The notes: a model not told the origin generated them from the letters alone. A DNA stretch of 64,000 bases from Paramacrobiotus metropolitanus (GCF_019649055.1 NW_026570224.1:2294001-2358000); one strand, 5' to 3'; numbered from the stretch's first letter, positions 35,807 to 46,050 are shown. Translations and numbers: made by a program.

Positions 35807-38359
35807 ATGCAGACGCACTGTGTGATGTTGGTTTTAACCATGGCTGCGACGTTCACTGAATGGGATCACTTGGTGGACGCCCTGGATCACCGTTATGTTA
35901 CGTTCGAAGCTGTGACAAAGGTTACCACACAGCTGTCGCAAGACTTCTGCACAACTTACTGGAATCATACTACAGTCCCTTGTATTTTCTTGCACAAATA
36001 TGCCGGTGCCACACTGGAATATCTCGCTTCACAAATCGTCGACGCTGCTCAATTTGTCGATTCCGTTTCCAGTCAACGAAAAGATGTTCCTGCATGGCAC
36101 GGAGCCGGTGGTCAGTTTAGCGATATTACAGAACGCCTTCGAACCGAATACGCCGACACTGCTATTTTGGCCGCGCAGAACGGCAGGTATCCGGAAGCAA
36201 GGGTCCTCATTGGTCAAACGCTGCATCTGCTACAGCACAACGCGGTCGATAACGAAACTTTATCCATACACCTATCAGTGGAATTTTTAAACAGTATTAA
36301 AACAGCAGCCACGGTTACGAATTTTGCACAACTACTGGGACTTCGTCTGCAGAGAGATCTGGTGATCGTCGTGGATGTTAGCGAAGAAAACGCGATACAC
36401 CGTTTGGAAGCCATCAAACGTCGGCTATCCGAGTCCGACAATACCGGTTTCGATCTTTTGAACGATGCATCCAACATTGGACTAATCCGAATCATTGTAG
36501 TATCTTTTACGAAAACACAAATTCAGCCAGCATTGGCGTTTAATAGCTCCCGGTTAGCGCAAGACCATATTGGTAAACTCATCAGCGACTGTTCTGCAAA
36601 AGTTGGCATCTGTTCTGAGACAGTACTGGCCGGAGAGTTCTCCGCTATGCCACTGCGGGCTGCACGAACGGCCGCCGAACTCGCCGATACGTTGTCGACC
36701 ATTTTCTTGTTTTCTTCCCAAGAAATCGACGACAGAGTGCAGCATCGGCTGCATATAGCAGTGTTGATGCACAAACAGCAAGAACTGGTTGTTATTGGCA
36801 GTCGTGACAGTAACACCGGTACCACTTATGGAAATAATCGTTATCACGACACGGCCCAAAAAACCGGTGGTTACGCGGTGTTCTTTCCCGAAACACCCGA
36901 TCGCCTGTACGCTGCGACCGAACTGTTCAACCAACATACCCGAGCAAAAGTGACCTTTCCTTTCTGTAATTTCAACAACGAAAATAAATTACAGTTAGAA
37001 GTGCCTTTGCAAATATCTCATAATTACCGGACATTTGTTGAATGCCGGATTGGCGGACCAATGGCTTCGTCTTTTATAGTGCGTATTCTTGATTCCAATG
37101 GAGCCGTTGTTAACGCCAGTGTGACAGGAAACGACACGTCCACGTTATGGGTGGAATTTGTGGCACTGCCCATGGTTGCTTACAGCGTAAATGTCGAAGC
37201 TACAAAACCTGGATGGTACTTGAAGTGTTATGACACATCTGCACCTGGCGAACACTATATGGGACTTTACAGAAAAGAAACATTTCGTGATCCACCAACC
37301 TATGTCTCATTGCAAGGGCAGCCGTTGATTGGAGAAACACTAACAGTCCTTGTTCGTGGCATTGTTGCGTCCGAGTCAGATCTTCCGGTTTTGGAAATAT
37401 TATCCATCACTGGTGTGGATACGCTTGCTACAGCTCCATTTGCCAGATCCAAGGAAAAATCTTTAGAATATTATGCAGATTTTGAGGTGCCAGCGTCCCC
37501 ATTTTGGGTGAAAGTGTCACACCCGGAGCGATACCAGTACCATGATCGCCCACTCTTGCCAACAATTTTTAACGCCTCTCTCGATTTCTTCCGGCCAGTG
37601 GAATTCTTACCACCTGGTGGATTCGTCAAGTTGTATCACCAGTTTACTACGAACGATTCCTACTTTGTCCAGCTCTCGGTCGACGACAGTTTCGGGTATC
37701 GTGAGCCTGGTCAATGGAGCGATATCGAGCATGGCGGATTCGGCGGTGATCATCTATTCTATGGCACTTCCAATATAACCATCCCGAATGATGCGCCGCT
37801 GGGATCGGTGGACTACGTTGTCTTTATGCTGAGTTCCCTGACATACCAAGAAGAGACGTATGCTGTGCAACCGATCCTGATCGCCAATGGCTCTAAGCCA
37901 TTTCCGCCTTCTTGCAGGATTTTGACAACGGACTATTACGATGAGTGTTCGCAACATTTTCCTGTCAGTTTGGACTGCCGAAATCGCCTTTGGCAAGCTA
38001 CTGTAGTATTCGTGGACGAGTATGATGCTTTTGCTTACAGCGACATCATCACGCTTTATGATGTGCGATTCAACGGCACGGGATTTCAGGAGGGTACCGC
38101 TATGGCGCCGACTCTCCACATTCCCAATCGAACTGTCATGTATACCTCCAACTGCTGCGCGGTGGAACGTCGTTTACACGGGGAAGATTCTAACGGAGTC
38201 GAAGGTGCAGCATGTGTCCTTAGACATCCGCAGTACACCGGTGTCAATCCTGTACCGAGCAGTCAATCCGGGAAAAGAGCCACAAAGCTTTCTGTTTTCA
38301 CAACTCTCGCTGCTTTCTTGGTGCAGTGTATTATTCTCTTTAAAGTTGAAAATGCTTAA
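35807..38359 (+). CDS. VWA7-like secreted or membrane-anchored protein, single exon
   Basis: An uninterrupted 850-codon exon in an otherwise intron-rich region. The N-terminus is a short signal-peptide-like stretch (MQTHCVMLVLTMAATF). Residues 80-180 resemble the helical segment before the VWA domain of VWA7/hemicentin-like proteins (ARVLIGQTLHLLQHN). Residues 185-330 look like a von Willebrand A domain: RDLVIVVDVSEEN at the MIDAS position, ICSETVLAGEFSAM, STIFLFSSQEIDD and LVVIGS. The MIDAS motif DxSxS is degenerate (D-V-S-E-E), so metal binding may be weak. Beta-rich domains with several N-glycosylation sequons follow (NATS-, NDTS- and NGTG-type), then C-terminal Cys pairs and a final hydrophobic segment (VFTTLAAFLVQCIILF) that could be a membrane anchor or GPI signal. 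The VWA7 assignment is by pattern; another VWA-containing extracellular protein is possible. Confidence 0.65.
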   Translation: MQTHCVMLVLTMAATFTEWDHLVDALDHRYVTFEAVTKVTTQLSQDFCTTYWNHTTVPCIFLHKYAGATLEYLASQIVDAAQFVDSVSSQRKDVPAWHGAGGQFSDITERLRTEYADTAILAAQNGRYPEARVLIGQTLHLLQHNAVDNETLSIHLSVEFLNSIKTAATVTNFAQLLGLRLQRDLVIVVDVSEENAIHRLEAIKRRLSESDNTGFDLLNDASNIGLIRIIVVSFTKTQIQPALAFNSSRLAQDHIGKLISDCSAKVGICSETVLAGEFSAMPLRAARTAAELADTLSTIFLFSSQEIDDRVQHRLHIAVLMHKQQELVVIGSRDSNTGTTYGNNRYHDTAQKTGGYAVFFPETPDRLYAATELFNQHTRAKVTFPFCNFNNENKLQLEVPLQISHNYRTFVECRIGGPMASSFIVRILDSNGAVVNASVTGNDTSTLWVEFVALPMVAYSVNVEATKPGWYLKCYDTSAPGEHYMGLYRKETFRDPPTYVSLQGQPLIGETLTVLVRGIVASESDLPVLEILSITGVDTLATAPFARSKEKSLEYYADFEVPASPFWVKVSHPERYQYHDRPLLPTIFNASLDFFRPVEFLPPGGFVKLYHQFTTNDSYFVQLSVDDSFGYREPGQWSDIEHGGFGGDHLFYGTSNITIPNDAPLGSVDYVVFMLSSLTYQEETYAVQPILIANGSKPFPPSCRILTTDYYDECSQHFPVSLDCRNRLWQATVVFVDEYDAFAYSDIITLYDVRFNGTGFQEGTAMAPTLHIPNRTVMYTSNCCAVERRLHGEDSNGVEGAACVLRHPQYTGVNPVPSSQSGKRATKLSVFTTLAAFLVQCIILFKVENA

Positions 38360-38775
38360 TCAAACGTCTCCTAGGCCTAATTACTTTTTAAATGTACGAG
38401 TAGAGTAGGCATGTGTTGCGTTCAGATTTCTTGTACGCGTTTACATTCAATGAAGCAAATCGTAAAATTGGTAGTACGTGTATACCGGCTAGTGGCTACC
38501 GAGTACGAGGTTAGTCTTATACTATATTTATACAAGAAACAGCCTCGGCTTCGCCTCCGCTTTTCTTGTGGTCTCCAGTCTACGGCCGGTTTATTCAAAT
38601 GATTTCGATCAGCTATTTAGTTAACATCTTATTCCTTCAACGAAACAAAATGTTCCGAAAACACGCTAAAATGCAGATAGAATAAAAAGTGAATTTATGG
38701 CTTTTGTGCACTCAGACGCATTCACTTTCACTCAGAAGGGAATTTTTGTTATCTTCTCCCTCCCGACCTTGATCG

Positions 38776-38816
38776 AGTCTACCAGGTACTAAATTTCCAC
38801 TAGTACCTGGTAGACT
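38776..38816. repeat. Hairpin with perfect 15-bp arms and an 11-base loop
   Basis: AGTCTACCAGGTACT at 38776-38790 is exactly reversed at 38802-38816; pairing extends further with one mismatch (GATC on both flanks). It stands directly at the left edge of the minisatellite and could have helped start or maintain the array. Confidence 0.8.
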
Positions 38817-38826
38817 GGATCTCTTT

Positions 38827-39230
38827 TGTGTGCTCTGGATAGTAGCGGTAGTTCGGTCATTCGTTTACCTAGCAGGCTGTGTGCTCTGGATAGTAGTGGT
38901 AGTTCGGTCACTCGTTCACCTAGCGGGAGCGGTAGTTCGGTCACTCGGTTAGCTAGCGGGCTGTGTGCTCTGGATAGTAGCGGTAGTTCGGTCATTCGTT
39001 TACCTAGCAGGCTGTGTGCTCTGGATAGTAGTGGTAGTTCGGTCACTCGTTCACCTAGCGGGAGCGGTAGTTCGGTCACTCGGTTAGCTAGCGGGCTGTG
39101 TGCTCTGGATAGTAGCGGTAGTTCGGTCATTCGTTTACCTAGCAGGCTGTGTGCTCTGGACAGCAGCGGTAGTTCGGTCACTCGGTTAGCTAGCGGGCTG
39201 TGTGCTCTGGATAGTAGCGGTAGTTCGGTC
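38827..39230. repeat. Minisatellite, 51/84-bp units with a 135-bp higher-order period, open on both strands
   Basis: Seven units begin GTGTGCTCTGGATAGTAG. Short units are 51 bp and long units 84 bp (51 plus a 33-bp partial); short and long alternate to give a 135-bp higher-order repeat, followed by single units. Both lengths are multiples of three. The plus strand encodes LCALDSSGSSVIRLPSR-type repeats through an open frame 38826-39374; the minus strand is open over 38789-39232 with MTELPLLSRAHSPLANR-type repeats. No splice context or flanking domain supports translation. Units are nearly identical, so expansion is recent. Confidence 0.85.
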
Positions 39231-39396
39231 ACAGCTTGGCTCTGTGAAACTAAAACCGTCTGGCCGGGTTTTGAAATATGGGCATTCAGATTATGGAAAT
39301 GGTTTCTGCTGATTCTATACGGGAAAGCTGGGTTCGTGAATCCCTTTTTATTTTTTGTGGTAATAAAGATCTAGAATGTACAGTACGTACCGTAAT

Positions 39397-39421
39397 ATTA
39401 TTCCGTATTATACGGAATAAT
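39397..39421. repeat. 25-bp perfect palindrome with a one-base centre
   Basis: 12-bp arms (ATTATTCCGTAT and its reverse complement) around T at 39409, 170 bases after the minisatellite. Imperfect pairing continues outward (CCGTAA / TTACGG). Confidence 0.75.
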
Positions 39422-40472
39422 TTACGGACTGTAGATGCTGATTATCATTAAATTTTATCAATCACTGTCTTTAGTTTTGCTTGGACTGAAATGAAAGGTC
39501 AGCCCGTTTGAACGATTACTATGGTCAGTTTCTTTTACAGCTGCCTTCAAATGGCTTTCAACGATAGTTCTTATTCAAGTTCTGTTTTTAAGCGCTTTAA
39601 ATTGCTAACGATTTAAACTGTAAACTATGCCACCACTAGCAGTATCGTTTGTGCTACTGCTAATTGGCTTTTCTAGTTTTGTAGAAGTAAAAGTTCAAAC
39701 TTTTTTGATTTGTTGATCTAAAAAGGGTACCAGTTTAAATTTACTAAATTTTTGCTCCATGCAACAGGACTTTGAAATTGTTTTCAAGGTCACCTTGAGC
39801 TTTCTTCTCTACCGGCACCGGCGTCTGTGCACGGGAGCCGGAGCAGATATTACCAAAACAAAATGCATGTGACACAGTTTCCAGACATGCTGAATCGAAT
39901 GGCGTTAGCAGTTTTTCGATTAATTTTTTGGTTTGTTCTGACCAGATCGTACGGGGTTTTTCGTTGTAATATAGATCTTTACCTTGATACGTAGATACAT
40001 AGGTGCACTAATTTTGTACTGTACATGTGCCATTCTTGGTATTGGTCTCCGGAGCAGAATAGTTTGCATTTTTGCGCCAAATATTAATATGTCCAGAGTA
40101 AAAACAATGCTTATTAACCACATACAAAGTAAAACTGACGTTCACACTTGATGTTCAAGCAAACAATTGCAAAATTCATCAACGGCACCGGTAGGGTGAC
40201 AAGAAACCGGAAGTACACACCGTAAATACGAAAGCGAAATGACCACGTCTTAGTAGGTACAAGTCACTAGAACCAGAATGTATTCAGGTACTTTAATCTC
40301 ACTGCTAGAACTAAAATTGTAGGCACGACTGTACGAGTATACTGAATGTGCAATACCTGAGTAAATTTTTTTCTATAAGACTATCGAAGTACAAGTACGA
40401 AGAGCGAAGAAAGAAGTAAGTACTACAATACATAATAAATAGAGAACACAAAATGCTCATTGATTTTACAAG

Positions 40473-40501
40473 CTCAACCTCGGCCTCCGGCCTCGGTTGA
40501 G
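40473..40501. repeat. GC-rich hairpin, copy 1 of a shared motif
   Basis: CTCAACC at 40473-40479 pairs with GGTTGAG at 40495-40501. The centre contains CTCGGCCTCCGGCCTCGG, which recurs exactly at 43146-43163. The nearby downstream sequence (GAATTTTTAGAACTGAAGAA against GAATTTTAGAAATTCAGAA) is also similar, so both belong to one dispersed repeat. Confidence 0.7.
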
Positions 40502-40924
40502 AATTTTTAGAACTGAAGAAAGTGATGTGGTAGTTTTATAAAGATTTAGGAAACGGAATTTAATTGGATCGGAAAAGTGGTTTGTTTTGGATTATACAAA
40601 CGGTATATGTATACACGTTCCGTTATAATTACCGGAACGTTTATCGGTAAGAGGTTGGACGAAGTGTATTACGTACTGAAGTGATTTACTGCGTGATTTT
40701 CTGTTTCGCCAATGTATACTTATGTAAAAAACCGACTAAAAGGCGACCAGCAAAAAAAACGGAACGTACATACATATACTTCAATTTATTGAGGTGCCAT
40801 CGCTAAAATCGTCGTCAACAAAGAAGGTTGAGCCAAATAACATATCAGCCAAAAACGTTATTAATAACATATCAGCCAAACACCTCATCGTCCATCTGAC
40901 AAAAAAATTCCTTTTTTTGAATAA

Positions 40925-41890
40925 TCGGCCAAATCACTCCACCTCCGTCTAACCGCCGAAAACCCCTGCCCCTGTGTCTGACCGGCGAAAATCCCTACCC
41001 CTCTGTTCTAACAGGCGAAAATCTCTACCCCTCTGTTCTAGCAGGCGAAAATCCCTGTACTTTTATTTGACCGTCGAAAATCCTAATACTTCTATCTAAC
41101 CGGCGAAAATCCCAACCCCTCTGTTCTAACCGGCGAAAATCCTGTACTTCTGTCTGACCGGCGAAACCCATGTACTTTTATCTAACCGGCGAAAAACCCT
41201 GTACTTCTCATTAACCGGCGAAAATCCTTGTACTTTTATCTAACCGGTGAAAATCCCTGTACTTCTATCTGACCGGCGAAAATCCTTGTACTTTTATCTG
41301 ACCGTCGAAAATCCCTGTACTTCTATCTAACCGGCGAAATCCCTGTACTTTTATCTAACCGGCGAAAATCCCTGTACTTCTCATTAACCGGCGAAAATCC
41401 TTGTACTTTTATCTGACCGTCGAAAATCCCTGTACTTCTATCTAACCGGCGAAAATCCCTACCCCTCTGTTCTAACAGACGAAAATCCTTGTACTTCTGT
41501 CTGACCGGCGAACATCCCTGTACTTCCATCTGACTGTCGAAAATTCCTGTACTTCTATCTAAACGGCGAAAATCCCTGTACTCCTATCTAACCTGCGAAA
41601 ATCCCTGGCTTCTATCTGACCGACGAAAATCCCTGTACCTCCATCTAACCAGCGAACATCCCTGTACTTCTATCTGACCGGCGAAAATTCCTGTACTTCC
41701 ATCTGACTGTCGAAAATCCCTGTACTTCCATCTGACCGGCGAAAATCCCTGTACTTCAATCTAACCGGCGAAAATCCCTGTACTTCTATCTAACCGGCGA
41801 AAATTCATTTATCTCTGTCTAACCGGCAAAAATTTCTGTACTTCTATCTGACCGGCAAAAATCCTTTTCCTCTGTTTCACCGGCAAGAAT
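40925..41890. repeat. Satellite array A, about 29-bp unit
   Basis: Roughly 33 tandem units of about 29 bases with core CCGGCGAAAATCCCTGTACT followed by TCTATCTAA. Units differ by point changes and small indels. CCTACCCCTCTGTTC variants cluster at the left end and recur once near 41460; CTGTACTTCTATCT forms dominate the rest. Edges decay gradually. No coding function is evident. Confidence 0.9.
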
Positions 41891-42099
41891 ACCATCGGAA
41901 ATTATATCCTCCAGTCGGGAATTCGCGCATCGCGCGGACCCATTTATTGTGCTCATCGTATTCCCTTCTTTTTATTAATACGTATTTATGTTAGTTTTTG
42001 AATGTACCTCGCCTGTTAAGGTACAGTTATCCTTTTTTTCTCTTCGCCAATGAAATGAAATGCCGCTCACATAATATTATGCTAAGTGTTAGCAGTTTT

Positions 42100-42340
42100 G
42101 TTCGAAAAGTTATACATTTCCGCCAATCATCTATTAGTTACCTTATGTTAAGCCAATCAGCGAAATTCGTTTTGGTCATGCTTTGTAATTCGAATTACGA
42201 GAAGATCGAAAAACCAAAATCGTAAGGACAGATAACATGAATTAAGCGTTTTTCAAGCTATCGTGGGAAAATTATTGCTGAATAGATAGGAGGAAAATAA
42301 AGAAAAACGGCGAAGTTAGCTCTGTATATGAATAATAGTA
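42100..42340. repeat. Dispersed ~230-bp repeat, copy R1
   Basis: Shared landmarks across four copies: TTTCCGCCAATC, then CCAATCAGCGAAATTCG, GAAGATCGAAAAAC, GAGCTATCGTGGGAAAATT or close variants, and ACGGCGAAGTTAGC. R1 is the most diverged of the first three. No open frame is conserved among copies. Limits are approximate. Confidence 0.75.
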
Positions 42341-42529
42341 ATTATAAAAACATATGTGTTCAGAACCAGGCTGCTAACCGCGTTAATTACTGTTACATTA
42401 ATCAGTCCGTTTTACGTTATGCCTTGTATTTTTGTATCTCCACTTGATCTACAATATTAACAGTATTAACTAACGGGACAGTGCTCTTTGGCTCATAGGT
42501 GTTGTTGTACCGCATGCTGCTAGTCAGCG

Positions 42530-42785
42530 GTTTTCGTTCTAAACGATTCGCATTTCCGCCAATCCAATTTTAATTTCTAAAGGTAAACCAATCTGCGAAA
42601 TTCGTTTCGAACGCGTTTCGTAAATCTGAGGACGAAAAGATCGAAAAACGAAAGTCGTTGACGCAAACTACATGATTTTAGGCATTTTTTGAGCTATCCT
42701 GTAAAAATTGGTGGCGAATGGTGTAGGAGGAGGTGTTGGATTAAAAAACGGCTCAGTTAGTTGCGAACGGTGTAGGAGGAGTGTA
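42530..42785. repeat. Dispersed ~230-bp repeat, copy R2
   Basis: Same landmark order as R1 and R3 (TTTCCGCCAATC, AATCTGCGAAATTCG, AAAGATCGAAAAACGAAAGT, GAGCTATCCTGTAAAAATTG, AACGGCTCAGTTAG). It ends in a short internal duplication of GCGAACGGTGTAGGAGGAG. Confidence 0.75.
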
Positions 42786-42894
42786 TTTTTTAACGATAAA
42801 ATTTGCATTCCCGTAAAATTAATCCAGTCGAGTGGACAAACTGAGTATGTGGTTTAACAATATGCATATGTTCGTACATCGCCATGTGTCAGCG

Positions 42895-43165
42895 GTTTAG
42901 GTTCGAAAATTAAGCATTTCCGCCAATCTACTGTTACTTTCTAATGATCGACCAATCAGCGAAATTCGCTTTGGAGCCGTTTCGTAAATCGGAGGACGAA
43001 AAGATCGAAAAACGAAAGTCGTTGCCGCAAACTAGATGATTTTAGGGATTTTTTGAGCTATCGTGGGAAAATTGGTGGCGAACGGTGTAGGAGGAGATGT
43101 TGGACAAAAAAACGGCTCAGTTAGCTTTGTATATACAAGGCAACCCTCGGCCTCCGGCCTCGGTT
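42895..43165. repeat. Dispersed ~230-bp repeat, copy R3, ending in the GC-rich hairpin motif
   Basis: Very close to R2 over AAAGATCGAAAAACGAAAGT, GAGCTATCGTGGGAAAATTG and GCGAACGGTGTAGGAGGAG. It is followed by GTATATACAAGG and then by CTCGGCCTCCGGCCTCGG at 43146-43163, the motif also found at 40479-40496. Confidence 0.75.
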
Positions 43166-43434
43166 TGCAAACGTCGAATTTTAGAAATTCAGAATGAAAT
43201 GTACAAAACCAAAATCTGGATTGCTTATACTCAGTGAATATAATAGCACTCAAGTCTTAGTTGCCAAAAAAAGATCCGCCGAATGGAAGATGAATTGAGA
43301 GGGATTTAAATTTATTTATGGTTTTTGAAAAATAAACAAAATTCAGATAATTGTAATAATTGTAACAGGAGTACTGATTTTTGAAAACTTTTATTGTAAT
43401 ACAATGAACTACTACTATGTGTACTATAAAGTTT

Positions 43435-44165
43435 TACCTCTTTGTCTAACCGGCGAAATTCCTTCTCTCTTTACCTGGCTGGTGAAATTTCTTCTCTTTT
43501 TTGTCTATTCGGCAAAATTTTTTTTCTTACCGGCGAAAATCCCTAATCTTCTGTTCAAGCAGCGTAATTCCCTTTCCCACTTGCCAAACGGCCAAAATCC
43601 CTCTTCCTTTGTCTGGCCGAAACTTCTTCCCCCTTTGTCTGATCGGCAAAATTTCTTCCACTCTGTTTAACTGGCGAAATTTTATAGTCTTCTGTGCAAG
43701 CGGCGAAATTTCCTTCCCCACTGGCTAACCGGCAAAGATCCCCTATTCCTTTGTCTGGCGAGCAAAAATTCTTCCCTCTTTGCCTGATCGGCAAAAATTT
43801 TTCTCTGTCTCCTACCGGCGAATATCCTTAATCTTCTGTTAAAGCGACGTAATTCCCTTCACGGTCTAACCGGCAAAAGTCCCTGTTCTTTTGTCTAGCC
43901 GGCAAAAATTCTTCTCCTTTTGTCTGATCGGCGAGAATTCCTTCCACTCTGTTTAACCGGCGAGAATTCCTAATCTTTTACCTATCCGGCAAAATTCTTC
44001 CTCTTTGTCTGATCGGCAAAAGTTTTCACTCTATGTACCGACGAAAATCCCTAATCTTCTGTTTAAGCGGCGAAATTTCCTTCCTCATTGGCTAACCGGC
44101 AAAATCCCTACTCCTTTGTCTGGTCGGCGAAAATTCCTACCCAATTTGTGACCGGCAAAAATTCC
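43435..44165. repeat. Satellite array B, about 33-bp units with a longer period
   Basis: About 20 tandem units with core ACCGGCGAAAATTCCT or CGGCAAAATTTCTTC separated by CTTTGTCTG-type spacers. A variant carrying TAATCTTCTGTTCAAGC recurs near 43546, 43686, 43828 and 44053, giving a higher-order period of about 140 bases. The GGCGAAA core is shared with array A, so the arrays are probably related. Open frames of 60-90 codons are by-products of the period. Confidence 0.85.
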
Positions 44166-44567
44166 TGCTAATGCTTAGGCAACGTTGGTGGTAGTTTGGA
44201 AAGGTTTCCGAAAATTACTAATCATACTAAGCCAATAATAATAGCAATACTTAATTTGAAAGAAAAATAATATAATAATATACTGTTATGAATCAGTCTG
44301 TGCTACGCCACGCCTTTCCGTATTCCTGTATTTCCGCTATTTCGCTTTTCCCTATTTGTGTATTTCCACTATTTCCGCAATGGTCAATGGTGCTGCAAAT
44401 AAGCCTTCGTCAAGAGCATAAAATTTGTATGAAGCCATGAAAAGAGTACGTCACACTATTCCAGTTCCACGATTCCAGTACCATTTCCCGGTGGAATTGG
44501 CGCTCGCGCTCGTGCAGTTATGTGGTTCGCAACGACCGCTAGTTTGAACCTATTTTTTAGCTATAAT

Positions 44568-44751
44568 TTAAACCAATTAATGTTTCTAGGCGGAAATTCC
44601 GCAAGATTTTTTTTGCGTATTTCCGAATTTTCGTACTTTTAAGAAAATAATCTTCTGATTTAAACCAATTAATGTTTCTAGGCGGAAATTCCGCAAGAAC
44701 TTTTTTGCGTATTTCCGAATTTTCGTACTTTTAAGAAAATAATCTTCTGAT
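44568..44751. repeat. 92-bp tandem duplication
   Basis: The segment starting AAACCAATTAATGTTTCTAG and ending AAGAAAATAATCTTCTGAT occurs twice in direct order, 92 bases apart, with only a couple of differences. It explains the self-similar minus-strand open frames here. Confidence 0.85.
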
Positions 44752-44924
44752 GCTGTCTTTTTGTAAATGCTGTTCGTTTCGAACTGGCTAATACAAAGAT
44801 ATTCATGTACACATGCCGGATTCGCAAGATTGTAATTGTTTCCACCCATCGTTTTTTCTGTAACAGCACTTTGCAAAAATGTGTTGGTATTACGTACTGT
44901 GTGTTGCCATAGTGATTCTTTCCG

Positions 44925-45165
44925 CAATAATAAAAGATTCCGCCTATTCGCTGTTAGTACTTTCTGATTCAGCCAATAGGCGAAATTTGATTCGAAAAAG
45001 TTTCGTAATTTCGGGAGTGAAAAGTGCGCCAAATAAAAACCTTAGTGGCACCCTATGCGAATTTACGCGTTTTTTAAGCTATCGTGGAGAGAGAATTGTC
45101 GAAAGGTGTGGGAGGAGATGTCGGGCAAAAAAGGCGAAAAAAACGGCGGAGTAGGAATTGTACAT
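44925..45165. repeat. Dispersed ~230-bp repeat, copy R4 (diverged)
   Basis: CAGCCAATAGGCGAAATTTG, TTTCGTAATTTCGGGAG, TTTAAGCTATCGTGGAGAG, GGTGTGGGAGGAGATGTCGG and AACGGCGGAGTAG align in order with R1-R3 but with more differences. It lies beyond array B, so the family surrounds the satellites. Confidence 0.65.
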
Positions 45166-46050
45166 ATAATAATAATAATAATTAATTTAGCTGCAGCCTG
45201 CAGTACAGTGCAGACTGCAAAGCTTCTGTTTTGTTTTGTCATAATTTACCCATTACATGCTTAAAATTATAAGCTCATCTCAATTGAAAATTGATCAATT
45301 TTAATTATGATCAGCATAATCAAAAATTGCCATGATTTTAATCTAATTAATCATAATGTACCAGCATGATTCCCAGCATGATTAAAATTCCCAGCATGAT
45401 TAAGATTTAAGAGTTTAATTATCACTATTAGAATTTACAAGCCAATCGAGCCGTAAAGCATACGACCGGTCAGAGACGGTGATTTACCACACAAACTAGC
45501 TTGCTTTTGCATGTTGACGATCGGTATATGCCACGTATGACGTACACGAACCGTCCACTGTTATCAGTGTATGTGCACCAGAGTGAATAAAAGTGGATAA
45601 TTATTAAAATTATTACTGTATTAAATATTTTGTAAGAACAAGATTTAACATTTCTTGGCTCTAGAGTCTAGACTGTAGAAATTCATCGTTCAAAGTTGTT
45701 TAAACTGCTGCAGGATAATCCGGGTGCATTCGCAACAATCCGAAGCCTGGAAGGTTCCTTTATCATTGTCCACGGCCAGCTTGGATCAGGCCAATCCGTC
45801 TGTGGTCTCTGATTTTTCATTTTTGTCTTTTTTGTTACTGAAAAATCGTGCAAGTTGCGTTGAACAGAAGTCTTTCTGTTTATTTATGGCTGCGTTCCAT
45901 CTGGATTCAAATTCCCATCTTCGACCATTTTGAGTACTACTTCAGGTGTAATTGTTCCTGGAAGTCTCCCAGCTTTAGGTAAAAGAAAAACGAACAAATG
46001 CAATAAATCCGTGACTGAGTCAGGAAAGAAGTATTGGGTTTTCTGGTGTT

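Noticed and set aside
36554-36937. Minus-strand open frames opposite the VWA7-like gene
   Set aside because: Several 90-130 codon frames appear antisense to a long intronless gene, as expected by chance given its codon bias.
39320-39345. GGGTTCGTGAATCCC resembling a tRNA T-arm
   Set aside because: No A box, anticodon stem or acceptor stem can be formed with the upstream 60 bases.
40925-41890. CRISPR-like array
   Set aside because: Repeats are directly adjacent without unique spacers and the DNA is clearly eukaryotic; it is a satellite.
43404-43794. Open frames of 60-90 codons on both strands in array B
   Set aside because: They follow from the ~33-base repeat period that is divisible by three; no start, splice or domain context.
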